This document shows, in pieces, positions 45,422-54,703 of a DNA stretch of 64,000 nt (position 1 is its first letter; every line of letters starts with the position of its first letter). Below the pieces are notes generated by a model, which made no database searches, was not told where the DNA came from, and saw only the letters and a list, made by a program, of their open reading frames with translations. The translations under genes were made by a program, and so were the position numbers. The DNA is from an uncultured Eubacterium sp. (GTDB taxonomy: Bacteria; Bacillota; Clostridia; Peptostreptococcales; Anaerovoracaceae), in contig CALCFD010000012.1 in assembly GCA_937900695.1 (NCBI GenBank), forward strand, positions 45,767 to 109,766. The letters are read 5' to 3'.

Positions 45422-46135
45422 ATGCTAAATAAAAATTGGTTAGAAAAATATGAAAGCAAAAAAGAATTGCTTAGGTGTAAACTTGATTTAGAAGCATATT
45501 TCACAGAAAAGCAGATTGAAAATGCTACTATCGACACACTGGAAATTGGAAAGGTTAACTTTCCTACAGGAAAGATTTTAGTATGTGACCCTTTGATTGA
45601 GCTAGAAGATGCTTTGCCATATATACAGACCATACCGGAAGGAAAATACCCTGTAACGATTTCAGTTATGGTAAGTGAGGAATTTGGAGATCGCTATGCC
45701 TGCGCAAAGGTTAAAATCAATGAAAATAAACCATTATATTATGACCTTGGAGTAGTGGGAAATGAAGATTTAGATGAGAAGCTTGATGAGGGTGAATATT
45801 TTGGTTTTATTGTAGATGCCGGAATGGCATGTATTTTAGATGCTCAGACTCAAGTGGCTTTTAGTGAATATTGGAGCAAACGTTGTGAGGCTGAAGAGGA
45901 TATTGATCCATATAATGATTTGTTTTGTGATTTATTAGAAGAAAACTACAAAAAACATCCTAAATATCAGCGAGATTGTGGAGATTGGCTTAACTGGACA
46001 ATACCTGAAACAAATCTTAATATACCTATTTTTGCATCGGGCTGGGGAGATGGCGTATATCCAACCTATTTTAGCTATGATGAAAATGGAGATGTCTGTG
46101 GAATCTATATATTGTTTATTGATGTGACTGACTAA
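45422..46135 (+). CDS. DUF4241 domain protein
   Basis: The 237-residue protein matches DUF4241: GKILVCDPLI near residue 45, EGKYPVTISVM, FIVDAGMACILD and a terminal ASGWGDGVYPTYFSYDENGD. The family is a predicted immunity protein. The ATG at 45422 follows AGGAGG, whereas the ATG at 45395 lacks a ribosome site. Confidence 0.8.
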   Translation: MLNKNWLEKYESKKELLRCKLDLEAYFTEKQIENATIDTLEIGKVNFPTGKILVCDPLIELEDALPYIQTIPEGKYPVTISVMVSEEFGDRYACAKVKINENKPLYYDLGVVGNEDLDEKLDEGEYFGFIVDAGMACILDAQTQVAFSEYWSKRCEAEEDIDPYNDLFCDLLEENYKKHPKYQRDCGDWLNWTIPETNLNIPIFASGWGDGVYPTYFSYDENGDVCGIYILFIDVTD

Positions 46136-46146
46136 GGTGTATTGTT

Positions 46147-46842
46147 ATGAGAAAATTTTGGGGCTTTTATAAAAATGAAAAATATAGTGTAGGATGCAGC
46201 GGAAAAATGGTATATGTCTATGATGCGGAAGGAAAAGAATTAGATAAATTTAGAAATTTTAATTATGCATATGTAGGGGCTTTTAAACCATATTCTAATA
46301 TTATAGCGGTAAAATCCACAGAGGGAGTTTTAGGATTTTATGATTTAGATTCGTTATCTTTAGTAAAAAAGATAACAATTACAAGGATTGGTGCACAGGA
46401 TGAAGGATTTGCATTTTCACCTGACGGAAAATGGTTCTATAATATTGAAAAACCAATTAGTTCCAACCAAACGCAATTAAGTATCTACGATACAGAAGCA
46501 TTTGAAAAAGTATGCACTCTATTTGATGATGAGAAGAAAATGGTTTTGGATGATATAGAGTTTGATAAAGAAACTGGTTGTGGTTACGTATTAGGATTTA
46601 TGCGAGATGATAACTATGGGGTATATGAGTATGGATTTGTAGGGAAATTTGATGTTGAAAATAACTCAATCACTAATATCCAGCGAATTGATGAAAACCA
46701 GTTTGAGTATCTTCAATCATATAAAGCATGGGAAAGAAGTGGTTTTACAGAAAAATCACTTGAGTGGAGTCCGTTACATGAAATGAAAGATATTAAAGAA
46801 ACAAGCATAAAATCAGTTTACAATAAGTTATGTAATAATTAA
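46147..46842 (+). CDS. Beta-propeller-like protein closing the immunity locus
   Basis: The 231-residue soluble protein has blades resembling WD40 or YVTN repeats: MVYVYDAEGKELDKF, GVLGFYDLDSLSLVKKI, AFSPDGKWFYNI and LSIYDTEAFEKVC. It starts 11 bases after the DUF4241 gene and is followed by a terminator, so it ends the operon. Function is unknown; immunity is inferred from position. Confidence 0.65.
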   Translation: MRKFWGFYKNEKYSVGCSGKMVYVYDAEGKELDKFRNFNYAYVGAFKPYSNIIAVKSTEGVLGFYDLDSLSLVKKITITRIGAQDEGFAFSPDGKWFYNIEKPISSNQTQLSIYDTEAFEKVCTLFDDEKKMVLDDIEFDKETGCGYVLGFMRDDNYGVYEYGFVGKFDVENNSITNIQRIDENQFEYLQSYKAWERSGFTEKSLEWSPLHEMKDIKETSIKSVYNKLCNN

Positions 46843-46858
46843 TAATTACAGTAGTATT

Positions 46859-46892
46859 GCAAAAACCTCAGATATTTATTTGAGGTTTTTGC
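46859..46892. terminator. Terminator ending the immunity locus
   Basis: GCAAAAACCTCA (46859-46870) pairs perfectly with TGAGGTTTTTGC (46881-46892). It serves both convergent units. Confidence 0.85.
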
Positions 46893-46920
46893 ATATAACA
46901 GTTTCAGAAATATCAAAAGC

Positions 46921-47286
46921 TTATTTTTTTGTTTTTAAAAGACTTGATATTAATTCTATGTTCATTATAAAATCAATGATCAAGGCAAGTATAGTAATTG
47001 CAGTTAAAGAAAAGTCACTTTGATCTATATTTGCTATGATTAAAAATAAAACTATATTTAATGTTTTACTAAATTCCTTAATCTTCGAAACTTCTTCAAA
47101 TCTTTTTATTAGTAGTTCAAACCCCAAAAACTTAATAAAAAAACATAGAATGATAAAAACTCCAATTATTAAATCTTTGTAATCACTATTTATTTCAAAA
47201 TGAGGGGTAACTTTTATTAAAATATATGCCATGCATATAGAAAGTAGAATATTTATAATCAAAAGGGCTTTGCTTTTATTTTTCAT
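46921..47286 (-). CDS. Four-helix small membrane protein
   Basis: The 121-residue hydrophobic protein has about four transmembrane segments and a short basic cytoplasmic loop (KRFEEVSKIKEF). GGAGG lies 9 bases upstream. It resembles the neighbouring upstream gene in size and layout, so the pair may be diverged paralogues. No family is recognised. It may be a membrane immunity protein, given the adjoining locus. Confidence 0.6.
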   Translation of the reverse strand: MKNKSKALLIINILLSICMAYILIKVTPHFEINSDYKDLIIGVFIILCFFIKFLGFELLIKRFEEVSKIKEFSKTLNIVLFLIIANIDQSDFSLTAITILALIIDFIMNIELISSLLKTKK

Positions 47287-47309
47287 CTTTGAAATCCTCC
47301 ATTTTTTAC

Positions 47310-47690
47310 CTATAAGTATTTCTTTGATAATATTCCCATAACAATATCTTCTACTAGTAAAGTTAAAAACAATATAATCAAAGAAAAATAAAATGAAACA
47401 TTTAGATGATTATTTATCCACATAAATATTGTAGTAAGAAATATAAGATTTAGAATATATTCGAATATAGATAAAGATTTTTCAAACTTTTCTTTTAGTA
47501 ATTTTCTTATTGGCTCCTTTAAAAAAGAATCTTTAAAAAAGATTACTAAGACTATGATAAACATAATAGCAATTTGTACTGTTCTTGTTTGAGAGTTTAA
47601 AATTTCTTTGTTAAAAAATATCAATATTAAACAACATAAATTGATACATGCGTTAATAGTAAACTTTTTATTATTTATCTTATTATTCAT
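47310..47690 (-). CDS. Four-helix small membrane protein, possible paralogue of its neighbour
   Basis: The 126-residue protein has about four hydrophobic helices and a basic loop (KEPIRKLLKEKFEKS), like the gene 23 bases downstream. The ATG at 47690 is chosen because AAGAGGT lies 7-8 bases upstream. Longer starts up to 47759 lack a site. It is cotranscribed with the next gene. Function is unknown. Confidence 0.55.
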   Translation of the reverse strand: MNNKINNKKFTINACINLCCLILIFFNKEILNSQTRTVQIAIMFIIVLVIFFKDSFLKEPIRKLLKEKFEKSLSIFEYILNLIFLTTIFMWINNHLNVSFYFSLIILFLTLLVEDIVMGILSKKYL

Positions 47691-47893
47691 CCACATACCT
47701 CTTATTTTCATCGGAAATAACTTTATCACATTAAAACAAAAAATAAGTATTAAAGTCAATGGATTTTGAAAATCTTTAGAATTCTTTAGATTTACTTTAC
47801 TTCGTTAAAGAAAAAAGTTTAAAATATGTAACAAGAGAAAATTGATATGTGATATTATAAGAAGTGAACAATTGATAGAAAGGGCATTAACAT

Positions 47894-49096
47894 ATGGATA
47901 ACGTAATCAGACTTAGTAAACTGACAAAAATTATAGGGCTAATAACAACTATCATCTTTTCTGTAATAGTTGTAGCAATGCTTATCACAGGCAACATAGG
48001 AGCGGCAATCTGCTTTGCACCATTTGTTATTCTAGGAATGGCTTTGATTTTGGCATACAAAAAGCAAACGATTGTGGTAGAAAAAGATGAGCTAGTATTT
48101 AACTACTTAATTAAGAAAACACAGAGAGTCAAATACAAAGACATTCGCTGTATATTAGAAGTACCTCTAAGCGACAGAACGCAAGTTGCACTTATAGATA
48201 AAAGGTATAACAGAATTATTACACTAGATATAATGCTTGTAAATTATGAAGTTTTGTATTTAGCTCTTATGGAGAATGGCATAGAGACTGTGAATTTTGG
48301 TGAATTAGTAGAACAAAACAAAGATGTGTCAAAGTATGTATCTGTGCTAAACTGGATTGAGCGAAATTATTATAAGTCTTTATATAACGAAGATGAAACA
48401 ATTAAAAAGATGTCAAAGCTAAAGAAAAAAGAAGAAATAAACAAAACAAAGAAAATTATAAAGATAATAGGATGGCTTTTGATATTTGCTGATGTAGTAG
48501 CCTACCTTGTAGGTGGTAAAGGCATGATGATTATATTTATGGCTGTTATACTATTTACATATGCACTATATGTAAAACACTATCCGTATATTTATATAGA
48601 GGTGACAACTAAAAAAGGTCAAGAGCAAGCCTATCAGTTGCCATTTATGGGAGCGGCTGTGGCATTTTTATTGTCATTGAGTCTTAGCAAGCTATTTAAC
48701 TATGAATTTGGAAGTTTTATGAAGATTACGGCTATTATAACGGCCATTCTTGCAATACCATTTTTGATAAAATCATCAAGAATAGATGTAAAACAGAGAT
48801 TTGCTCGTAAGCTGTCAGTTGTATTTGCAGCATTTATAATTGCCTTTACAATTACATTTCCAATAAACTTTTTACTAACCTTTGATGGAACAACACATGA
48901 AGATGTAATTGTTACAGATAAAAATATAAGCAGCGGAAAAACTAGAGATAGAGAACTATATGTAGAACGCAATGGAGATAGAGAAATATATAATGTATCT
49001 AGAAGTGAGTATGAAAGTACATTTATAGGAGATAAAAAGAGAATTTGTATAAGAAGAAGTATTTTAGGCTTAGAATATAGTACATTACATGATTGA
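47894..49096 (+). CDS. Multi-pass membrane protein, uncharacterised
   Basis: The 400-residue protein has two N-terminal helices (about 10-55), a soluble PH-like segment (IVVEKDELVFNYLIKKTQRV), then five or so further helices (about 190-345). A hydrophilic, probably extracytoplasmic C-terminus ends in SILGLEYSTLHD. The N-terminal part resembles YdbS/PH-type membrane proteins only loosely. GAAAGGG precedes the start. It is monocistronic with its own terminator. Confidence 0.6.
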   Translation: MDNVIRLSKLTKIIGLITTIIFSVIVVAMLITGNIGAAICFAPFVILGMALILAYKKQTIVVEKDELVFNYLIKKTQRVKYKDIRCILEVPLSDRTQVALIDKRYNRIITLDIMLVNYEVLYLALMENGIETVNFGELVEQNKDVSKYVSVLNWIERNYYKSLYNEDETIKKMSKLKKKEEINKTKKIIKIIGWLLIFADVVAYLVGGKGMMIIFMAVILFTYALYVKHYPYIYIEVTTKKGQEQAYQLPFMGAAVAFLLSLSLSKLFNYEFGSFMKITAIITAILAIPFLIKSSRIDVKQRFARKLSVVFAAFIIAFTITFPINFLLTFDGTTHEDVIVTDKNISSGKTRDRELYVERNGDREIYNVSRSEYESTFIGDKKRICIRRSILGLEYSTLHD

Positions 49097-49125
49097 TAAC
49101 TACGGTATATATTTATATGTAAATT

Positions 49126-49163
49126 AAGCAGGAAATCTGAAAAGGTCAGTTTCCTGCTTTTGC
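49126..49163 (+). terminator. Terminator after the membrane protein gene
   Basis: AAGCAGGAAA (49126-49135) pairs with TTTCCTGCTT (49150-49159), with further inner pairing, and ends in a short T-run. Confidence 0.75.
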
Positions 49164-49289
49164 ATTATTTAATTTAGAAGAAGATCTGACTAGAAGGGAG
49201 ATTTTCTTCTAGCATACTGCACTAACATGGCGAAAATACAAGGTTATTGGTACTTTCACAGGATTCTTGCTGAACGAGGATAGTTGTTT

Positions 49290-49567
49290 TTTCAAAATGT
49301 TCGTACTGCAAAGAAAAGTTAACTTTACTATTTATAAGTTGTTAGTGAACTAAAGTTGCCTCATTATGGAAAACCTCGTACTCCTTTAGAGTGGTTGGTG
49401 AACTAAGTAATGAGTATTTAAAAAAGAATCGTACTCCTCATTTAAAACTCTTAGATTAATATCAAATTGAGGAGTACTAAATCTTTTGTTTTTTCGAAGT
49501 TATTAGTACTTCCAAAACATAAAAGCCGTACTAACGCCTTTGAATTTTAGGCAAATAAGTACGGATA
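49290..49567. repeat. Intergenic repeat, copy 2
   Basis: This gene-free stretch shares blocks with 35663-35892: TTCGTACT-type boxes, AAAGTTAAC, GAACTAAAGTTGCC-like sequence, and the inverted pair GTACTCCTCA (49431-49440) and TGAGGAGTAC (49468-49477) followed by a T-run. A further hairpin CCGTACT with AGTACGG closes it near 49529-49567. There is no coding potential on either strand. Confidence 0.6.
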
Positions 49568-49617
49568 TTTTACAAGTAGGAACATTTTACAAATCAATAA
49601 GAAATCAACCAATAACA

Positions 49618-49629
49618 GAACACCTGTTT
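49618..49629. promoter_or_regulatory. LexA-like SOS box upstream of uvrB
   Basis: GAACACCTGTTT fits the Gram-positive SOS box GAAC-N4-GTTC with one mismatch. It overlaps the -35 element of the uvrB promoter, the right place for repression. uvrBA is a classical SOS operon in Firmicutes. Confidence 0.6.
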
Positions 49630-49656
49630 GCACAAGTAAATACAATATGGTATAAT
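49628..49656 (+). promoter_or_regulatory. Promoter of uvrBA
   Basis: TTGCAC (49628-49633), a 17-base spacer and TATAAT (49651-49656) lie 75 bases before the uvrB start. Confidence 0.75.
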
Positions 49657-49731
49657 TTACATACAAAAATTGGTGTAAAAACGAACAAAATGTGGTAAGA
49701 AATACAGATATGGATGAAAGGAGAGACTCTT

Positions 49732-51699
49732 ATGGCTGAGTTTAAAATACATGCGCCATTTAAGGCTACAGGCGATCAGCCTCAGGCCATAGAAAAACTT
49801 GTAAAAGGATTTAAATCAGGTAAAAAAGCCCAGACTCTTTTAGGGGTTACAGGGTCAGGTAAGACTTTTACTATGGCAAACGTTATAGAAAAAATGCAAA
49901 AGCCAACCCTTATTATTTCACATAACAAGACTTTAGCGGCTCAGCTTCATGGGGAGATGAAGGAGTTTTTCCCTGAAAATGCAGTGGAATATTTTGTATC
50001 CTACTATGATTATTATCAGCCGGAGGCTTACGTGCCATCAACTGATACATATATAGAAAAGGACAGCGATATAAATGCTGAGATAGAAAAATTACGCCAT
50101 TCCGCCACAGCAGCTTTGGGCGAAAGAAAAGATGTAATAATTGTCGCTTCCGTATCTTGTATTTATGGGTTAGGATCGCCGGTTGATTATGAAAACCAAG
50201 TGATTTCTCTAAGACCAGGCATGGAAAAACCAAGAGAAGAGATTATGCGTAAGCTAATTGATATTCAGTATGATAGAAATGATTTGGCTTTTGAGCGTGG
50301 GACATTTAGAGTTCGTGGTGATATTATCGATATATTTCCAGCAGGAGCTGAAAATGCAGTGAGAATAGAGCTTTTTGGTGATGAAATTGAATATATTAAA
50401 GAGTTAAATCCTGTAACTGGAGAAATTTTAGGTATTAGAAATCATGTGGCAATATATCCGGCGTCTCATTATGTTACAACAGAGGAGAGCATGGAGAGAG
50501 CTATTAAGACTATAACTGATGAACTTGAGGAGAGGGTCGATTGGTTTAAGGCGCAGGGGAAACTTCTTGAGGCTCAGAGAATAGAGCAAAGAACTAGGTA
50601 TGACCTTGAGATGCTTCGTGAAATTGGAAGATGCAAGGGCATTGAAAATTATTCACGTCATTTAAATGGTCTTGAAGCTGGCGTTAGACCATATACTTTA
50701 ATTGACTATTTCCCAGATGATTTTTTGATTATTGTAGACGAATCGCACGTTATGCTTCCGCAGCTTAGAGCTATGTATGCAGGTGATAGATCTAGAAAAA
50801 GTTCCCTTGTGGACTTTGGTTTTAGACTTCCATCAGCTCTTGACAATAGACCTCTTAAGTTTGAGGAGTTTGAAAAGATTGAAGATAAAATTTTGTATGT
50901 AAGTGCGACTCCTGCAGACTATGAAAAGAAGCATTCTGGCGGTATTTGTGCAGAGCAAATCATAAGGCCGACAGGGCTTTTGGATCCTGAAATTACAGTG
51001 GTGCCGACAGAAGGACAAATTGATCATTTAATCGGGGAAATAAATAAAGAAATTGAAAAAGGAAATAAAGTTCTTGTAACGACACTTACTAAAAAGATGT
51101 CCGAATCTCTTACTGATTATTTAAAAGGTGCTGGTATTAAAGTTAGATATCTTCATAGCGAGATAGATACTTTAGAGCGACTTGAGATAATTCGTGATTT
51201 GAGAATGGATGTATTTGACGTTTTGGTGGGTATTAATTTGCTTAGAGAAGGTCTTGATATTCCAGAAGTAAGCTTGGTTGCTATTTTAGATGCTGATAAG
51301 AGAGGATTTTTAAGAAATGAAACTTCGCTTGTGCAGACTATCGGAAGGGCAGCTAGAAATGCAGAGGGCAGGGTTATTATGTATGGAGATGAGATTAGCC
51401 CGGCTATGAAATATGCTATTGATGAGACTGCCAGAAGAAGAGAAATACAGATGCAGTATAACAAAGAACATGGCATAACTCCGCAGACTATCAAAAAATC
51501 CGTAAGAGAGGTAATTGAGGCAACAAAACCAGTTGAAGATGAGCTTGCTGAAAAGAAACCTCTTGAAATGACTAAGAAGGAATTAAAGGAATTTATCAAG
51601 AAACTTGAAAAGGAAATGAAGGCAGCTGCTAGCGATCTTAATTTTGAAAGAGCTGCGATGCTTAGAGATCAAGTGTTTGAATACAAGGCTAGATTATAG
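49732..51699 (+). CDS. uvrB: Excinuclease ABC subunit B
   Basis: UvrB is the DNA-damage verification helicase of nucleotide excision repair, loaded by UvrA and acting with UvrC. The 655 residues include Walker A GVTGSGKTFTMA, the beta-hairpin region YYDYYQPEAYVP, the DESH box, helicase motif VI QTIGRAARNAEG, and the C-terminal UVR coiled coil that contacts UvrC (KKLEKEMKAAASDLNFERAA). The ATG at 49732 follows AAAGGAG; the ATG at 49714 precedes that site. It is in an operon with uvrA 33 bases downstream, under a probable SOS promoter. Confidence 0.98.
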   Translation: MAEFKIHAPFKATGDQPQAIEKLVKGFKSGKKAQTLLGVTGSGKTFTMANVIEKMQKPTLIISHNKTLAAQLHGEMKEFFPENAVEYFVSYYDYYQPEAYVPSTDTYIEKDSDINAEIEKLRHSATAALGERKDVIIVASVSCIYGLGSPVDYENQVISLRPGMEKPREEIMRKLIDIQYDRNDLAFERGTFRVRGDIIDIFPAGAENAVRIELFGDEIEYIKELNPVTGEILGIRNHVAIYPASHYVTTEESMERAIKTITDELEERVDWFKAQGKLLEAQRIEQRTRYDLEMLREIGRCKGIENYSRHLNGLEAGVRPYTLIDYFPDDFLIIVDESHVMLPQLRAMYAGDRSRKSSLVDFGFRLPSALDNRPLKFEEFEKIEDKILYVSATPADYEKKHSGGICAEQIIRPTGLLDPEITVVPTEGQIDHLIGEINKEIEKGNKVLVTTLTKKMSESLTDYLKGAGIKVRYLHSEIDTLERLEIIRDLRMDVFDVLVGINLLREGLDIPEVSLVAILDADKRGFLRNETSLVQTIGRAARNAEGRVIMYGDEISPAMKYAIDETARRREIQMQYNKEHGITPQTIKKSVREVIEATKPVEDELAEKKPLEMTKKELKEFIKKLEKEMKAAASDLNFERAAMLRDQVFEYKARL

Positions 51700-51732
51700 G
51701 TTTATATAAAGATTTAGAAATGCGAGGAATTA

Positions 51733-54570
51733 ATGCAAAAGGATATAATTATTAAAGGAGCCAATGAAAACAATTTAAAAAATGTTGATTTGGTTATACC
51801 AAGAGACAAGTTTGTAGTTCTTACTGGTCTTTCAGGTTCGGGTAAGAGCTCTCTTGCTTTTGATACGATTTATGCAGAAGGACAGAGAAGATATGTAGAA
51901 AGTTTATCTGCTTATGCTAGACAGTTTTTAGGTCAGATGGAAAAGCCCAATGTAGAGTATATCGAAGGGCTTTCTCCGGCTATTTCTATAGATCAGAAAA
52001 CTACAAGTAAAAACCCAAGATCGACAGTAGGGACAGTTACAGAAATTCATGACTATCTAAGACTTATGTATGCGCGAATTGGCATTCCTCATTGCCCTGT
52101 TTGTGGCATGGAGATTTCATCTCAGTCAGTGGATCAGATTGTAGATGCATTGATGGAGCTAGGGGAAAAGACTAGAGTTACAATGCTTGCGCCTGTAGTA
52201 AGACAGCGTAAAGGAACTCATGAAAAGGTAATTGAAAGAATTCAAAAGGAAGGTTTTACAAAAGTTCGTGTGGACGGGCAGATGTATATGCTAGAGGAAG
52301 ATGAAATAAACCTTGAAAAGACATATAAGCATACTATCGAGATTGTCGTTGACCGTATAGTAATCAGGGAAGGAGTAGAAGGCAGGCTTAGTGAGGCGTG
52401 CGATCTTGCTATTACTCATGGTGAAGGTCTTATTGTTGCGCTAATTTCCAAGGATGGAGAAAGTTATGAAAAAACTTTTAGTACATCTTTAGCTTGCCCA
52501 CAGCATGGTATAAGCATAGAGGAAATGGAGCCTAGAATGTTTTCTTTTAACAGTCCTTTCGGTGCGTGTCCAGATTGCAATGGCTTAGGATTTTTGCAGA
52601 GAATTGACCCTGATTTGTTAATTGAAGATGATACTCTTAGTATTTATGACGGTGTATTTGGTAAGGCTTTTGCATCTATGGAAGATGGAAGATTTTATAG
52701 ACAGATGATTGATGCTTTGACTGAACAATATGGGGTTGATGTTCATACGCCTTGGAAGGATCTTCCGAAAAAATTGCAAAAGGAACTGTTATATGGAACA
52801 GGAACTAAAAAAATAAAGTATGATTATGTCAGCAGAACTACAGGAGCTCTTTCACATAGAGAAGATGCTTTTGAAGGAGTTATTCCAAATCTTGAAAGAA
52901 GATTTATGCAGACTGACTCGGAGTTTATGAAGGAGCGTATTAAAAAATATATGATGGAAGCTCCTTGTCCTACTTGTGGTGGCAAAAGACTTAAACCTGA
53001 AGTTTTGGCTGTAACTGTTGGCGGAAAAAATATAGCTGAATTATCAGATATGTCTATTTTGGAAGCTAGAGAGTTTGTCGATAGCTTAGTTTTAAGTGAA
53101 AAAGAAGCTACTATTGCAAAGCCAATTGTAAAGGAAATTAAGGCAAGATTACAGTTTTTAATCGATGTGGGACTTGACTATTTGACTTTGTCTAGAGCAT
53201 CTGCAACTCTTTCAGGTGGTGAATCACAGAGAATAAGACTTGCAACTCAAATAGGTTCAAGTTTAGTAGGTGTTTTATATATTTTAGATGAACCAAGTAT
53301 AGGACTTCATCAAAAGGACAATGATAAATTGCTTGAAGCTCTTAGAAATTTAACTGATATAGGTAATACTTTAATTGTTGTTGAGCATGATGAAGATACT
53401 ATGTATGCTGCTGATCATATTGTTGATATAGGTCCTGCAGCTGGTGTTCATGGAGGCCAGGTAGTTGCAGAGGGGACTGTTGAAGATATTAAAAACAATC
53501 CTAACTCAATTACAGGACAGTACCTGTCAGGAAAGAAAAAGATAGAAGTACCTGAACATAGAAGAGAAGGCAATGGCCATTTTATTGAGATTAGGGGCGC
53601 TGCAGAAAACAACCTAAAGAACATAGATGTTAAGATTCCTTTGGGTAAGTTAACTTGTGTTACTGGTGTTTCTGGGTCTGGTAAGTCAAGTCTTATTAAT
53701 GATATTTTGTACAAAGAGCTTGCCAACAGATTAAACAGAGCAAAATATAGACCAGGAAAGCATAAAGATATAACTGGAATTGAAAATTTAGAAAAGGTAG
53801 TAGATGTAAATCAGGAACCTATTGGTAGAACGCCTCGTTCAAATCCTGCAACATATACGGGAGTATTTACTCATATTAGAGATTTATTTGCTCAGGTACC
53901 TGAAGCTAAAATGCGAGGTTATGATAAGGGAAGATTTAGTTTCAATGTAAAGGGTGGTCGTTGTGAAGCATGTAATGGTGATGGCATTATAAAAATAGAA
54001 ATGCATTTCTTGCCAGATGTTTATGTTCCATGTGAAGTTTGTAAGGGTAAGAGATATAATAGAGAGACTCTTGAGGTTAAATATAAGGGTAAGAATATTT
54101 ATGAAGTTTTAGATATGACAGTTTCAGAAGCTGTTGCGTTTTTTGAACATATCCCATCTATAAAAAGACAGATGGACACATTAGAAGAAGTAGGCCTAGG
54201 TTATATTAAATTAGGACAACCTTCAACTCAGTTATCTGGCGGTGAAGCACAAAGAATAAAATTAGCATCTGAACTTTCAAAACGATCTACTGGAAAAAAC
54301 ATATATATTCTTGATGAGCCTACAACAGGCCTTCATTTTGCTGATGTTGATAAATTAAACCAGGTTTTAGACAAGTTAGTTGATGCAGGTAATACAGTAG
54401 TTGTTATAGAGCACAATTTAGATGTTATTAAACGTGCAGATCATATTATAGATTTAGGACCAGATGGTGGATTTAGAGGAGGCACTATTGTAGCAGAGGG
54501 AACTCCAGAGGAAGTAGCTGCAAATGAAAATTCTCATACTGGAAGATACTTAAAAAGATTATTAAGGTAG
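51733..54570 (+). CDS. uvrA: Excinuclease ABC subunit A
   Basis: UvrA is the dimeric damage-sensing ATPase of nucleotide excision repair. All 945 residues of the usual length are present: N-terminal Walker A GLSGSGKSSLAF, zinc-finger cysteines (CPVCGMEI, CPDCNGLG, CPTCGGKR), signature LSGGESQRIRLA, second Walker A GVSGSGKSSL, the second zinc module CEACNGDG with CEVCKGKR, and LSGGEAQRIKLA. It follows uvrB in one operon. uvrC is not in the window. Confidence 0.98.
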   Translation: MQKDIIIKGANENNLKNVDLVIPRDKFVVLTGLSGSGKSSLAFDTIYAEGQRRYVESLSAYARQFLGQMEKPNVEYIEGLSPAISIDQKTTSKNPRSTVGTVTEIHDYLRLMYARIGIPHCPVCGMEISSQSVDQIVDALMELGEKTRVTMLAPVVRQRKGTHEKVIERIQKEGFTKVRVDGQMYMLEEDEINLEKTYKHTIEIVVDRIVIREGVEGRLSEACDLAITHGEGLIVALISKDGESYEKTFSTSLACPQHGISIEEMEPRMFSFNSPFGACPDCNGLGFLQRIDPDLLIEDDTLSIYDGVFGKAFASMEDGRFYRQMIDALTEQYGVDVHTPWKDLPKKLQKELLYGTGTKKIKYDYVSRTTGALSHREDAFEGVIPNLERRFMQTDSEFMKERIKKYMMEAPCPTCGGKRLKPEVLAVTVGGKNIAELSDMSILEAREFVDSLVLSEKEATIAKPIVKEIKARLQFLIDVGLDYLTLSRASATLSGGESQRIRLATQIGSSLVGVLYILDEPSIGLHQKDNDKLLEALRNLTDIGNTLIVVEHDEDTMYAADHIVDIGPAAGVHGGQVVAEGTVEDIKNNPNSITGQYLSGKKKIEVPEHRREGNGHFIEIRGAAENNLKNIDVKIPLGKLTCVTGVSGSGKSSLINDILYKELANRLNRAKYRPGKHKDITGIENLEKVVDVNQEPIGRTPRSNPATYTGVFTHIRDLFAQVPEAKMRGYDKGRFSFNVKGGRCEACNGDGIIKIEMHFLPDVYVPCEVCKGKRYNRETLEVKYKGKNIYEVLDMTVSEAVAFFEHIPSIKRQMDTLEEVGLGYIKLGQPSTQLSGGEAQRIKLASELSKRSTGKNIYILDEPTTGLHFADVDKLNQVLDKLVDAGNTVVVIEHNLDVIKRADHIIDLGPDGGFRGGTIVAEGTPEEVAANENSHTGRYLKRLLR

Positions 54571-54611
54571 TCTTATTAATGCGATATATACTTTTATAAA
54601 AAGTATTATAG

Positions 54612-54639
54612 TTGACCTTTTTACATTTTGAGGTATACT
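54612..54639 (+). promoter_or_regulatory. Putative promoter of pncB
   Basis: TTGACC (54612-54617), a 16-base spacer and TATACT (54634-54639) lie between uvrA and pncB. Confidence 0.6.
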
Positions 54640-54703
54640 ATTAATAAGGTGTCTATACACTTATGTATAGAAGTAATATTGATAAAATTAGATGGAGTAT
54701 ATC

